NCBI GenBank assembly: GCA_947500585.1 | Contig: CANMSN010000016.1 | Location: forward strand, 1-64,000 | DNA: 64,000 bases | DNA from: an uncultured Flavobacteriaceae bacterium | GTDB taxonomy: Bacteria; Bacteroidota; Bacteroidia; Flavobacteriales; Flavobacteriaceae | Reading direction: 5' to 3' | Shown here: positions 41,421 to 50,221 of the stretch, piece after piece | Position numbering within the stretch: the first letter of the stretch is position 1 | Layout: every line of letters begins with the position of its first letter | Program-made: the position numbers and the translations under genes | The notes under the pieces: model-generated | Databases searched by the model: none | What the model saw: only the letters and a program-made list of their open reading frames with translations | Told to the model about the DNA's origin: nothing

Positions 41421-41440
41421 ATTCCTGCGAAGGCAGGAAT
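41421..41440. repeat. 20-bp perfect hairpin element upstream of thrC
   Basis: ATTCCTGC-GAAG-GCAGGAAT, the inverse of the element at 40094-40113, located 7 bp upstream of the preferred thrC start in the mRNA leader between thrB and thrC. Confidence 0.8.
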
Positions 41441-41474
41441 CTGTTTATTAGTAATTTATAATTTTAATCTATTC

Positions 41475-41569
41475 GTCATTGCGAAGCAAATTTTATTTGC
41501 TGTGGTAATCTATTGAAGATGAACTCCAATTTAAAAGATTGCCACGTCGCAAAAACGACTCGCAATGAC
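41475..41569. repeat. REP-like element between thrB and thrC
   Basis: A 95-bp segment bounded by a perfect 10-bp inverted repeat, GTCATTGCGA (41475-41484) and TCGCAATGAC (41560-41569). Inside are GGTAATCT and AGATTGCC, which can pair. The layout is typical of the palindromic elements dispersed in Flavobacteriaceae genomes. It ends 5 bp from the thrB stop. Confidence 0.75.
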
Positions 41570-41574
41570 ATTCA

Positions 41575-42495
41575 TTATAATATTTTCACACCCTCGGTGT
41601 TAATCTTCGATACATGAATATCAAATTCAATTCCTGTTTTAGAATACACGCTTTTAATTGCATCTTCCACATTTTTAGCATTTTGAATCCCTTTACATAA
41701 TGTAAATATTGAAGGCCCAGAACCTGATATTCCTGCGCCCAAAGCACCTGCGTTTATTGCTGCTTCTTTTACTTTATTAAAACAAGGAATGAGTTTGCTT
41801 CTGTGCGGTTCAACTATCACATCAAGCAACGAATTTTTAATTAAATCATAGTCGCTAGTATGTAATGCATGAATCAAACTTCCAAAATTAGCCCATTGCG
41901 TAATTGCATCACTTAAAGCAATTTGTTTTGGTAAAATAGCCCGCGATTCAGATGTTTTTATTTCTATTTGTGGATGAACTATAGTTGCATATAAATCATC
42001 TGGTGATGGGATTTCTAAAATTTGTAATGGAGAAATACTTTTAACCAAAGTAAAACCACCAAAAAGGGCAGGAGCGAGGTTATCCGCATGTTCGCATTTA
42101 CTTGCTAGAGCTTCTCCTTTAATTGCAAATTCAGTTAATTGTGTTTTATTAAATGGCTTCCCAATTAATTCGTTTATTCCAAAAACACTACCTACAGCAC
42201 TCGCAGCACTACTGCCAATACCACTTCCAGGTTTTATATTTTTATAGATTTCTATTTCGAAACCAAAATCAACATCAATAGCATTATACATTGCCAAAGC
42301 AGAAACACCTGCAACGTTTAATTCAGATTCAAACGGTAAATCGAACCCTTCAATTTTTGTGATGTGAATCCCTTTTTTATCAGTTTTTCTAATCACCATC
42401 TCATCACCAACACTATCCAAACAAAAGCCTAACACATCGAATCCGCAGGACACATTGGCTACTGTAGCTGGTGAAAATATTTTTATTTCGTTCAT
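41575..42495 (-). CDS. thrB: Homoserine kinase
   Basis: 306 residues, a GHMP kinase. It starts MNEIKIFSPATVANVSCGFD, has the ATP loop PGSGIGSSAASAVG near residue 90, and closes with the third GHMP motif GALGAGISGSGPSIFTL. It phosphorylates homoserine from ThrA to give O-phosphohomoserine for ThrC. It lies 89 bp after thrA and 161 bp before thrC on the same strand. Its length is normal. Confidence 0.96.
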   Translation of the reverse strand: MNEIKIFSPATVANVSCGFDVLGFCLDSVGDEMVIRKTDKKGIHITKIEGFDLPFESELNVAGVSALAMYNAIDVDFGFEIEIYKNIKPGSGIGSSAASAVGSVFGINELIGKPFNKTQLTEFAIKGEALASKCEHADNLAPALFGGFTLVKSISPLQILEIPSPDDLYATIVHPQIEIKTSESRAILPKQIALSDAITQWANFGSLIHALHTSDYDLIKNSLLDVIVEPHRSKLIPCFNKVKEAAINAGALGAGISGSGPSIFTLCKGIQNAKNVEDAIKSVYSKTGIEFDIHVSKINTEGVKIL

Positions 42496-42531
42496 TTTTT
42501 AAGAATAAAGATTCAAGACCATTTCACTTTA

Positions 42532-42579
42532 AGAATCAAGAGTTTCGTCTTTACTCCTGGCTCTTTAAATCTTGATTCT
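42532..42579. repeat. Inverted repeat between thrA and thrB
   Basis: AGAATCAAGA at 42532-42541 and TCTTGATTCT at 42570-42579 form a perfect 10-bp inverted repeat with a 28-base spacer. A third near-copy, AGATTCAAGA, starts near 42509. It differs in sequence from the elements around thrC. Confidence 0.65.
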
Positions 42580-42584
42580 AAAAT

Positions 42585-45029
42585 TTAATCATTTCCAATT
42601 CTAATAATGTCAGCAAACAAACCTGATGCTGTAACATCGGCGCCTGCGCCTGCGCCTTTAATAATCATAGGTTGATTTGCGTAACGTTGTGTGTAAAACA
42701 TAACAATATTATCACTTCCTTCTAAATTATAAAACGGATGTCTTTCAGGGATTTCTTGTAAACTCACGCTTGCTTTTCCATTATCAAATTTTGCAACATA
42801 TTTTAATTGACAATTATTCGCTTTCGCGGAAGCATATAAACTTTGGTAATGCGTTTCATCATCTATTAGTGTTTGATAAAAATCATCAACAGTGTCACTT
42901 TTTAATCCAGATTCTGATAAGAAAGGAGAGTTGTTTATATCTTCTAAATTCATTTCAACACCACTTTCTCTTGCCAAAATCAATATTTTTCTTGCTACAT
43001 CAACACCGCTTAAATCTATTCTAGGATCAGGCTCGGTATAACCCTCAGCAGCAGCTTGTTTTACAACATCGTAAAACCTAGTTGAATTATTAAAGTTATT
43101 AAAAACAAAGTTTAAGCTACCCGATAAAACAGCCTGAATAGATGTTACTTTATCGCCAGATGCCATTAAATTGTTTAATGTATCAATAATAGGCAAACCT
43201 GCGCCTACATTGGTTTCAAATAAATAAGGTGCATTGTATTTTAATGATAAACGTTTTAATAGCTTATAGTTTTCAAAATCGCTAGAACAGGCAATTTTAT
43301 TACACGCAACAACGCCAATACTTTGTCTTAAATACTGTGCATACAATTCTGCTACATCTTTATTGGCAGTAACATCAACAAAAATACTATTGCGTAAGTT
43401 TAAAGCTTTTGTGTTTTCGAAAAAGCCTTCTAAAGATGCCTTTTTACCTTGTGCAAGTTGCTCTTTCCAATTTTTTAAATCTATACCATCTTCATTGAAA
43501 ATCATGGTTCTAGAATTTGATAAACCAGCAACACGTAAATTAATTTTTAAGTTTTCTTTTAAATATTTTTTTTGTTGCTTTATTTGCTCAACTAAGCGCT
43601 CACCAACGTTTCCAACACCTGTAATAAATACGTTTAGTTGTTTTGTCTTAATTTCAAAAAACTGTTCATGCAACGCATTTAGTGCTTTTTTTACATCGTT
43701 TTCAGAAATAACTGCTGATATGTTTTTCTCTGAAGCACCTTGCGCAATGGCTCTAATATTAATATTGTTCTTACCAAGCGTACTAAACATTTTCCCGCTA
43801 ATACCTTGATGATTTTTCATACTATCACCAACTAAGGCTATAATAGATAAACCGGTTTCAACTAGTATTGGATCTATTTTATGAAGTTCAATTTCATTTT
43901 CAAAAGCAACATCAATAGCAACTTTTGCCGTTTCAGCTTCTTTTTCATCAATACCCAAACAAATAGAATGTTCTGAAGATGCTTGAGTAATTAAAATAAC
44001 ATTAATTTTTTCTTGTGATAAGGTTTCAAACAATCGTTTTGAAAACCCCGGAATACCAACCATTCCACTCCCTTGAAGCGTTAATAAAGCAATTCCATTA
44101 ATATTACTAATGCCTTTTACAGGTTTATTTCCATTGGTTTCATCATTAGAAATTATAGTCCCAACAGCATCTGGTTCCATAGTATTTTTAATGTGAATAG
44201 GGATGTTTAAATCTAAAACAGGTTGTACTGTTGGTGGATATAAAACTTTAGCACCAAAATGCGATAACTCCATTGCCTCTTGATATGAAATTTTATCAAT
44301 AGGATAAGCTTGTTTTACAAGTTTTGGGTTTGTGGTAAACATGCCACTTACATCTGTCCAAATTTCTAACTGCTCAACATTTAAGGCAGCAGCAATTATG
44401 GCTGCTGTAAAATCTGATCCACCACGACCTAAAGTAGTCTGTTCTCCTAGTTTAGATTTTGAAATAAACCCAGGAAGTATCGTTATACTTTGCGATGCCG
44501 ATTTAAAATAATCTTGGATGTTTTTATTCGTAATATTATAATCAACTTCAGCTTTTGTAAAGTTTGAATTTGTTATAATTAATTCCTGCGAATTTTTACG
44601 TTCTGCTGATAAGGCTCTATTTTTAATAGTTTCAGCAATAATAAACGATGATAATTTTTCTCCAAAACTTACTAGCTTATCTGATGTTTTTGGCGATAAT
44701 TCATTAATTAAATAGATGCCATCTAACAAACTTTTAAGTTCATTTAGTTTATCATTAGTGTAGCTTAAAATAGCATCATTATTATCAGGATTTAGATCTT
44801 TAATAATATCGAAATGGCTAGCCTTTATAGTGTTTAATGTGTCTAAAAACGCATCATCTTTATTTTTAGCTTGTTTTCCAGCGAGTAGTAGCTTATCAGT
44901 AATTCCGCCAACTGCAGAAACGACACATACCACCGAACTATTTTTTGAATAAGCTTCTAAAATACTTATTACTTTATTTATGTTTTTTGAAGAACCAACT
45001 GAAGTTCCACCAAATTTTAAAACTTTCAT
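42585..45029 (-). CDS. thrA: Bifunctional aspartokinase/homoserine dehydrogenase
   Basis: 814 residues, the fused ThrA/MetL arrangement. The kinase domain starts MKVLKFGGTSVGSSKNINKV and includes TTLGRGGSDFTAAIIAAAL and WTDVSGMFTTNP. Paired ACT regulatory domains lie at about 310-460 (LTLQGSGMVGIPGFSKRLF, ISIIALVGDSMKNHQGISGK). The dehydrogenase domain starts with the NADP loop VFITGVGNVGERLV and includes NVGAGLPIIDTL and the catalytic-region EGYTEPDPRIDLSGVDVARK. It catalyses the first and third steps from aspartate to homoserine. The ACT domains suggest threonine feedback, although the specificity cannot be read. First gene of the thr operon. Confidence 0.97.
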   Translation of the reverse strand: MKVLKFGGTSVGSSKNINKVISILEAYSKNSSVVCVVSAVGGITDKLLLAGKQAKNKDDAFLDTLNTIKASHFDIIKDLNPDNNDAILSYTNDKLNELKSLLDGIYLINELSPKTSDKLVSFGEKLSSFIIAETIKNRALSAERKNSQELIITNSNFTKAEVDYNITNKNIQDYFKSASQSITILPGFISKSKLGEQTTLGRGGSDFTAAIIAAALNVEQLEIWTDVSGMFTTNPKLVKQAYPIDKISYQEAMELSHFGAKVLYPPTVQPVLDLNIPIHIKNTMEPDAVGTIISNDETNGNKPVKGISNINGIALLTLQGSGMVGIPGFSKRLFETLSQEKINVILITQASSEHSICLGIDEKEAETAKVAIDVAFENEIELHKIDPILVETGLSIIALVGDSMKNHQGISGKMFSTLGKNNINIRAIAQGASEKNISAVISENDVKKALNALHEQFFEIKTKQLNVFITGVGNVGERLVEQIKQQKKYLKENLKINLRVAGLSNSRTMIFNEDGIDLKNWKEQLAQGKKASLEGFFENTKALNLRNSIFVDVTANKDVAELYAQYLRQSIGVVACNKIACSSDFENYKLLKRLSLKYNAPYLFETNVGAGLPIIDTLNNLMASGDKVTSIQAVLSGSLNFVFNNFNNSTRFYDVVKQAAAEGYTEPDPRIDLSGVDVARKILILARESGVEMNLEDINNSPFLSESGLKSDTVDDFYQTLIDDETHYQSLYASAKANNCQLKYVAKFDNGKASVSLQEIPERHPFYNLEGSDNIVMFYTQRYANQPMIIKGAGAGADVTASGLFADIIRIGND

Positions 45030-45087
45030 TTTTAATGCATTGAAAAATTAAAAATATTTTTTTGAGAAGGTGTGATTTTTGAAATCA

Positions 45088-45121
45088 CAAAGATAACCGA
45101 AGAATAATATATAACTAGCAA
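45088..45121 (-). promoter_or_regulatory. Promoter of the thr operon
   Basis: On the minus strand, TTG (45119-45121), 23 bases, then TATCTTTG (45088-45095). The leader to the thrA start would be about 50 nt. I see no Thr/Ile-rich leader peptide, so classical attenuation is not supported. Confidence 0.6.
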
Positions 45122-45154
45122 CCCCAAAGGGTAATTGTATTTGTAGTTGTCGCA

Positions 45155-45206
45155 AAAATAGAGGTAATTACCATTGTATAAAATGGTAAAATTAAATCTC
45201 TATTTT
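45155..45206. repeat. Long imperfect hairpin upstream of thrA
   Basis: AAAATAGAG (45155-45163) pairs with CTCTATTTT (45198-45206), and the inner parts (TTACCATT and AATGGTAA) pair as well. The whole forms a stem of about 20 bp upstream of the thr promoter. Role unknown; it might be a terminator for readthrough, a repeat, or an operator. Confidence 0.5.
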
Positions 45207-45277
45207 GGTTCAAATGATTCATTATAGTTATATAATACTAGCCAAAAGTATTACTTTTAGACTTATAAAAAAACAAA

Positions 45278-45403
45278 AACTATTTTTTTACAGTATTCTT
45301 ATATGGATTCCGATTCTGTAAAAAAAAAGTTGAAAAATATATTAAGGATTGAAAAATCAATAATTATAATTAGATGAAAATATTTTCGAAAGAACAAATT
45401 TAA
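45278..45403 (+). pseudogene. Truncated duplicate of the nnr upstream region and first codons
   Basis: Bases 45335-45402 are identical to 46284-46351, which is the leader and start of nnr (68 bp, offset 949). The similarity continues upstream with mismatches to about 45278 (ACAGTATTCTTATAT in both). The copy has an ATG at 45374 followed by MKIFSKEQI and then TAA, where nnr has TAC, so it is a dead start. Weak similarity continues a few bases beyond the stop. The copy and the real nnr start flank a lipoprotein gene. Confidence 0.85.
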
Positions 45404-45506
45404 GAAGTTGAGAATGGATTAATTAGCAAGGTCACATTTATTCAATAATATCGTTTTTTAGTTTTTTTATATATATTAGGCGTCTAAATCTATTAAACCT
45501 ACAATT
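45404..45506. other. Gap before the inserted lipoprotein gene
   Basis: AT-rich; no clear TAnnTTTG box. It follows the dead nnr start and leads to the lipoprotein start. Confidence 0.4.
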
Positions 45507-46118
45507 ATGAAAAACAAAAACTATCACTTAGTTTTATTTCTATTTTTATCATTATTTCTTATACAATCTTGCGAAAATAAAGACGATGACGCCACTAATA
45601 CTATTCTAAAAGAAATTACATTTGGAGATGAAACATTTTCCTTAGAGAATGCTAACCTGTATATACTGAGAGATTCAAATTCTGGTATTTGGAAATATCG
45701 AGATTACATCATTTCTGATGGGGCCTATAAAGACAATGGTTCTATCGGTTGGAATATAGAAGATTATGAAAATGCAACTTATGCTTTAGTCATTGAACTT
45801 GCTGTACGGTCTGAAGAAACATCTGAGACAATAATAACTGGTGAATATCCACAATGGTCAAGTTGGAACACAGCAGCAAGTTCAGATGAGAACATGATCA
45901 GTTATGTGTATATGGTAACTAGTGAGGGAAGCTATGAAACACTATCTGAATCTGATGGTGGAGACCACCCAACAATTGTAGTATCTGGAGGTGTAGAAAA
46001 TGGAGAAAAGATGATCTTTAACTCCGAAGGTATTATGGCATATGATAACGGTACTGATAACATACCTGTAAACTTTACCCTAAGTTTTGAAGGCACTGTA
46101 ATGGATAAAGTCAATTAA
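45507..46118 (+). CDS. Acidic lipoprotein of unknown function
   Basis: 203 residues. MKNKNYHLVLFLFLSLFLIQ, then SC, gives a lipoprotein signal; the Cys is followed by ENKDDD, an acidic stretch similar to signals that send Bacteroidota lipoproteins to the cell surface (inference). The mature part is rich in Ser, Glu and Asp and reads as one or two beta sheets (LKEITFGDETFSLENANLYI, NATYALVIELAV, PTIVVSGGVENGEKMIF, PVNFTLSFEGTVMDKV). I do not recognise the family. A hairpin terminator follows. It lies between a dead copy and the living copy of the nnr 5' end. Confidence 0.75.
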   Translation: MKNKNYHLVLFLFLSLFLIQSCENKDDDATNTILKEITFGDETFSLENANLYILRDSNSGIWKYRDYIISDGAYKDNGSIGWNIEDYENATYALVIELAVRSEETSETIITGEYPQWSSWNTAASSDENMISYVYMVTSEGSYETLSESDGGDHPTIVVSGGVENGEKMIFNSEGIMAYDNGTDNIPVNFTLSFEGTVMDKVN

Positions 46119-46149
46119 ACAAACATATTACCATCTAAAGCAATTAAAG

Positions 46150-46172
46150 AAGGTCACCTGGTCACCTTTTTT
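46150..46172 (+). terminator. Intrinsic terminator after the lipoprotein gene
   Basis: AAGGTCACC-T-GGTCACCTT forms a stem of five base pairs, a C-C mismatch and two to three more pairs, followed by a run of T. It begins 32 bp past the stop. Confidence 0.55.
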
Positions 46173-46322
46173 CGTTCAAAAATTTTCATGTAACTTTATC
46201 TGTCATTGATAGTATTGAAAAACAAAATCTATTTTTTCACAGTATTCTTATATTGATTTCGTTTTTGTAAAAAAATAAGTGATAAATATATTAAGGATTG
46301 AAAAATCAATAATTATAATTAG

Positions 46323-47873
46323 ATGAAAATATTTTCGAAAGAACAAATTTACGAAGGGGATAAACTAACAACTGAAAGGCAGAATATTTCTTCAACCGAT
46401 TTGATGGAACGTGCGGGGACGCAAATTTTTAATTGGATGCATATGCGCATGCAAGGTGCACAAGTACCTATTCATGTATTTTGTGGAATTGGGAATAATG
46501 GCGGTGATGGTTTGGTAATAGCCAGACACCTAATTCTAGATGGTTATAATGTTAATACTTACATTATTAATTGTAGTGATAAACGCTCTAAAGATTTTTT
46601 AATTAATTATGATCGGATAAAAAATGTTACTAAAAAGTGGCCGACTCTTTTAAGTTGCAAAGAAGATTTTCCAGAAATACACCAAGATGATATTATTGTA
46701 GATGCTGTTTTTGGTATTGGTTTAAACCGACCCGTTGATGATTGGGTAAAAGCTTTATTTATTCACTTTAGAACAACGAAAGCATATACATTATCCATTG
46801 ATATCCCTTCGGGTTTGCGGACAGATGAAGCCATTGCAGACGAAGACGCAGTAGTTTGGGCAGGTTTTACATTAAGTTTTGCAACACCAAAATTGGTTTT
46901 CTTTTTGCCTGAAACCGCCAAATTTACAGTGCAATGGGAAGTTTTAGATATTGGTTTAGATCAAGAATTTCTATTCACAACCACAACAGAAGCAGAATTA
47001 ATAGGTAAAAATGAAGTTTTGCCTATGTATATTCCTAGAGATAAATTTTCTCATAAAGGGCAATTTGGACATGGTTTAATCATAGGTGGAAGTTATGGAA
47101 AAATAGGTGCGGTAACATTAACCAGTAGAGCTACTTTATCAGCTGGTTCAGGTTTGGTTTCAGCATATGTTCCTAAATGTGGGTATATCCCGCTACAATC
47201 ATCTTTTCCAGAAGCTATGGTAATTACAGATGTAGATGATGAAAAAATCACTTCTATTAATTTTGACATAGATCCAAACGTTATTGGTTTTGGTATAGGC
47301 ATAGGAACAGACAACAAAACAATTCAGGCTTTTGAAACCTTTTTAAAGACAAATAAAACGCCTTTGATTATTGATGCTGATGGTATTAATATATTGGCTA
47401 AGAAAAAAACTTTATTAAAATTATTGCCATTACAAACAGTTCTTACACCACATCCAAAGGAACTTGAGCGTTTAATTGGATCATGGAAAAATGATTTTGA
47501 TAAACTTAAAAAGGTTAAAGCGTTTTCAAAAAAGTATAGTGCAATTGTAGTTATTAAAGGTGCTAATACTATTACGGTTTTTCAAGATAAGCTTTATGTT
47601 AATACTACTGGAAATCCTGGATTAGCAACTGCTGGTAGTGGTGATGTTTTAACAGGTATAATAACTGGATTAATCTCTCAAGGATATACGCCATTGATAG
47701 CAACAGTTTTTGGTGTGTATTTGCATGGGAGGTCAGCAGATATTGCTGTAGAAGATTTTGGTTATCAAAGTTTAATAGCGAGTCATGTTATAGATTACTT
47801 AGGTGAGGCTTTTATTGATTTATTTAAACAGCCCGAGCAACCAGAAGTACAACAAGAAACTGATGAGGCATAA
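46323..47873 (+). CDS. nnr: Bifunctional NAD(P)H-hydrate repair enzyme (epimerase and dehydratase)
   Basis: 516 residues. The N-terminal YjeF_N epimerase domain (about 1-220) has STDLMERAG, HVFCGIGNNGGDGLVIARHL and TLSIDIPSGLRTDE. The C-terminal ribokinase-like dehydratase domain (about 230-505) has HKGQFGHGLIIGGSYGKIGA, TPHPKELERLIG and the hallmark NPGLATAGSGDVLTGIITGL near residue 430-450. It epimerises and dehydrates NADHX/NADPHX back to NAD(P)H. The first nine codons and leader are duplicated 949 bp upstream. A strong bidirectional terminator follows. Confidence 0.95.
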   Translation: MKIFSKEQIYEGDKLTTERQNISSTDLMERAGTQIFNWMHMRMQGAQVPIHVFCGIGNNGGDGLVIARHLILDGYNVNTYIINCSDKRSKDFLINYDRIKNVTKKWPTLLSCKEDFPEIHQDDIIVDAVFGIGLNRPVDDWVKALFIHFRTTKAYTLSIDIPSGLRTDEAIADEDAVVWAGFTLSFATPKLVFFLPETAKFTVQWEVLDIGLDQEFLFTTTTEAELIGKNEVLPMYIPRDKFSHKGQFGHGLIIGGSYGKIGAVTLTSRATLSAGSGLVSAYVPKCGYIPLQSSFPEAMVITDVDDEKITSINFDIDPNVIGFGIGIGTDNKTIQAFETFLKTNKTPLIIDADGINILAKKKTLLKLLPLQTVLTPHPKELERLIGSWKNDFDKLKKVKAFSKKYSAIVVIKGANTITVFQDKLYVNTTGNPGLATAGSGDVLTGIITGLISQGYTPLIATVFGVYLHGRSADIAVEDFGYQSLIASHVIDYLGEAFIDLFKQPEQPEVQQETDEA

Positions 47874-47874
47874 A

Positions 47875-47897
47875 AAAAGCCGCTATTAGCGGCTTTT
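47875..47897. terminator. Bidirectional intrinsic terminator
   Basis: AAAAGCCGCT-ATT-AGCGGCTTTT is a perfect 10-bp stem with A and T runs, lying between convergent nnr and the TlpA/DUF4369 gene; it can serve both. Confidence 0.85.
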
Positions 47898-47909
47898 AAT
47901 TTTAATCTT

Positions 47910-49289
47910 TTAAATATTTAGTTCATTGAATAATTCTATCAGTTTAGGACTTGAAGGTCTCGGCGCATTTGAGTCTACAATATTGCCATCAGGATCTATT
48001 AAAATAAAACGCGGAATACCGTTAATTTGATAATCTTTAACAAAACCAGAATTCCAATCGTTATCTGCAAATAATTGAACGCCTCCTAATTCTTTTTCTT
48101 CAACCATGGTTTTCCATTTTTCATGGTCGGAAGCTTTATCAATAGATATACTTACAAATTCAATGTTTTTATCATGATATTGTTTTTCTACTTCTTTTAA
48201 AGCTGGTATTTCGCCTATACATGGTCCGCACCAAGTAGCCCAAACGTCTATATAAACATATTTCCCTTTTAAATCTTCTAATGATGTTGTGCCTCCGTTG
48301 TAGTTTACATAATTAACAAATTTTGGAGAAGGTTTTCCTGACTTTAAACCAACTAGTTTGTTGTATTTTTCAGTTATAAGTGCATTATTTTTTTCATCAG
48401 TAGAATTTTCAATAAACAATTTATAATAAGCTTCAACATCTTTTGAATACGCCATTTTATTTGTTGCATGTTCAAATAATAAACCGTTTTTTATAATATT
48501 ACTTTTAATATTACTAACAGTTTTAATAAAAGCTATATCTACTTTAATAGAATCTTTTTCCCTTATTTCCTTTGCTTTTTTTTCGTAATGGTTTCTAACC
48601 AATGATTTGTAAAAATCAGAAAACTCATAATCTTCTTCCTTTGAATAATCTATACTATTTAATTCTTCTAAAAAATCATTAGAGACTTTGAAATCACTAT
48701 TTTTAGTGAAATGTTTGTGAGCATCTTCGTAATCAATTAGCATTCTTAAATAAAAATAATTTAAATTTCTTTCCTCTTTTTCTATATATTCACTCGAAAT
48801 GCCTTTTGAATCGGTTAGAAGTTTATTTTGTGCATCTGTAATTGAGCGAATTTTGTTTTTATATTCTGTTTCGTTAGCCCCATATAAAGCAGCAAGACTT
48901 ACGCCTATTAAATCTATTTCAATTTTCCTTTTAGCTATTAGGTAATTATTAACTTCTGAACCTACGCCACTTATAACTAACGAATTACTGAAGTCTTTAA
49001 AATCATAATTAACATTTAAATTAAATCCATCTTCAATATGTAAAAAAACAGGGTTTTTGCCATCATAAAGTACGTAAGGTTGTATATCGGTATTTAAGGT
49101 GTCAATAAAACTTCCATCTTTTGAAATTTCAATGGGTTCGGTAAAAGTTCTATCTATGCTATTGATAGTTATATCATTAGTAGGTCTATTTATTATTTTA
49201 CCAGAAATTATAGCGTAGTCTACAGCTGAATCTTTTTTGCAGGCTACAAATATTATAGTTACTATTATAAAAAAAAGGATTTTCTTCAT
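47910..49289 (-). CDS. TlpA/DUF4369-type thiol-disulfide lipoprotein
   Basis: 459 residues. Lipoprotein signal MKKILFFIIVTIIFVAC. The N-terminal beta-rich domain (YAIISGKIINRPTNDITI, EISKDGSFIDTLN, FLHIEDGFNLNVNYDF) fits DUF4369. A helical middle follows. The C-terminal TlpA/ResA domain (about 320-459) has PSPKFVNYVNYNGGTTSLED, VYIDVWATWCGPCIGEIPAL with redox Cys354 and Cys357, and the cis-Pro loop NGIPRFILIDPDGNIV. It should be a membrane-tethered reductase facing the periplasm. It shares architecture with the gene at 31724-33145, which lacks the cysteines. Confidence 0.9.
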   Translation of the reverse strand: MKKILFFIIVTIIFVACKKDSAVDYAIISGKIINRPTNDITINSIDRTFTEPIEISKDGSFIDTLNTDIQPYVLYDGKNPVFLHIEDGFNLNVNYDFKDFSNSLVISGVGSEVNNYLIAKRKIEIDLIGVSLAALYGANETEYKNKIRSITDAQNKLLTDSKGISSEYIEKEERNLNYFYLRMLIDYEDAHKHFTKNSDFKVSNDFLEELNSIDYSKEEDYEFSDFYKSLVRNHYEKKAKEIREKDSIKVDIAFIKTVSNIKSNIIKNGLLFEHATNKMAYSKDVEAYYKLFIENSTDEKNNALITEKYNKLVGLKSGKPSPKFVNYVNYNGGTTSLEDLKGKYVYIDVWATWCGPCIGEIPALKEVEKQYHDKNIEFVSISIDKASDHEKWKTMVEEKELGGVQLFADNDWNSGFVKDYQINGIPRFILIDPDGNIVDSNAPRPSSPKLIELFNELNI

Positions 49290-49354
49290 TTGTTTTTATT
49301 TTAAAGTATTGGGTATTATGAGTTTTTATTAGAATTAATATTTTAATTCCTAGT

Positions 49355-50209
49355 CTATAGTCTAAAAATTAATTCATTATAATCAATAATCTTTGGAATA
49401 ATATTTAAATTAAAAAGTTCTTTCTGAACATTCATAATTGTCTTTTCATCAATTAAATTTTGAGACCATTCTGTAATACTTAACCATTCTTGAACATCTT
49501 CTAGTTTTTGTTCGTATCGATTGGCTATAGTTTTATCAATACTCGGAATATCTTTAAACTCTTGGGTTGTATTATTAATAATTTCTAAAATGGTTTTTAA
49601 GTCGTTTTTTTGATCTTTTATAAATCCATCTCTAACAGCAATTACAAAACAAGGCCATGGAGATGGACAATTATCGATACGTCTAAAAACACCATTATCA
49701 ACTAATGGTTTTGTGGTAAATTTTTCCCATAAAAAATAATCTGCCATGCCTTCTGTTAAACCTTCTACTGCGCCATCTAAGTTTTTTATGACTTCAAAAT
49801 CTAAATCTTTTTCTAAATCCCAGTTGTTATTTTCAGCATTAATATATGCCATTAAGTGAGATCCAGAGCCATATCTACTAATAGCTGCTTTTGTACCTTT
49901 TAAGTCTTCAACAGTTTTATATGATGAATCATTTGCTACATGCACACCCCAGATAAGAGGTGTTTCTATAAAAGTCTGCACAATTTTGCTTGGGTTTCCT
50001 GCAATAATATCTTTTATAATACCTTCTGTAAGTATAACGGCTATATCAATTTCACCTTCTCTAAGTGCTTTACACATGGCGCCTGTACCACCATGATAAT
50101 CATGCCAACGTAAATTAATACCTTGGTCCTTATATTCTCCATTTTTAAGTGTTAAATACCAGGCTAAATTAAAATGCTCTGGTACGCCACCAATATTAAC
50201 TTGCTTCAT
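49355..50209 (-). CDS. Cytosolic NMT1/ThiY-like substrate-binding-fold protein
   Basis: 284 residues with no signal peptide or lipobox (MKQVNIGGVPEHFNLAWYLT). The fold resembles type 2 periplasmic binding proteins of the NMT1/THI5-SsuA group: GVPEHFN at the first strand, YHGGTGAMCKALREGEIDIAV, YKTVEDLKGTKAAISRYGSG, and AVEGLTEGMADYFLWEKF. Most such proteins are exported transporter subunits, so the absence of a leader and of permease genes nearby points to a cytoplasmic role. Signal-less members are known in fungi and some bacteria, with unclear function. It lies 12 bp after the nucleoside phosphorylase gene and is probably the last gene of the five-gene operon. Confidence 0.8.
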   Translation of the reverse strand: MKQVNIGGVPEHFNLAWYLTLKNGEYKDQGINLRWHDYHGGTGAMCKALREGEIDIAVILTEGIIKDIIAGNPSKIVQTFIETPLIWGVHVANDSSYKTVEDLKGTKAAISRYGSGSHLMAYINAENNNWDLEKDLDFEVIKNLDGAVEGLTEGMADYFLWEKFTTKPLVDNGVFRRIDNCPSPWPCFVIAVRDGFIKDQKNDLKTILEIINNTTQEFKDIPSIDKTIANRYEQKLEDVQEWLSITEWSQNLIDEKTIMNVQKELFNLNIIPKIIDYNELIFRL

Positions 50210-50221
50210 TAAATCAATCTA

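Noticed and set aside
41414-41422. thrC start at 41422
   Set aside because: The codon lies inside a dispersed palindromic repeat; the ATG at 41413 gives the family-like start.
43363-43809. 148-codon plus-strand frame inside thrA
   Set aside because: Antisense shadow of thrA; Phe/Ser/Leu-rich composition expected from reverse reading of a coding sequence.
45140-45230. tRNA suggested by GGTTCAAAT near 45207
   Set aside because: No acceptor or anticodon stem can be formed around it.
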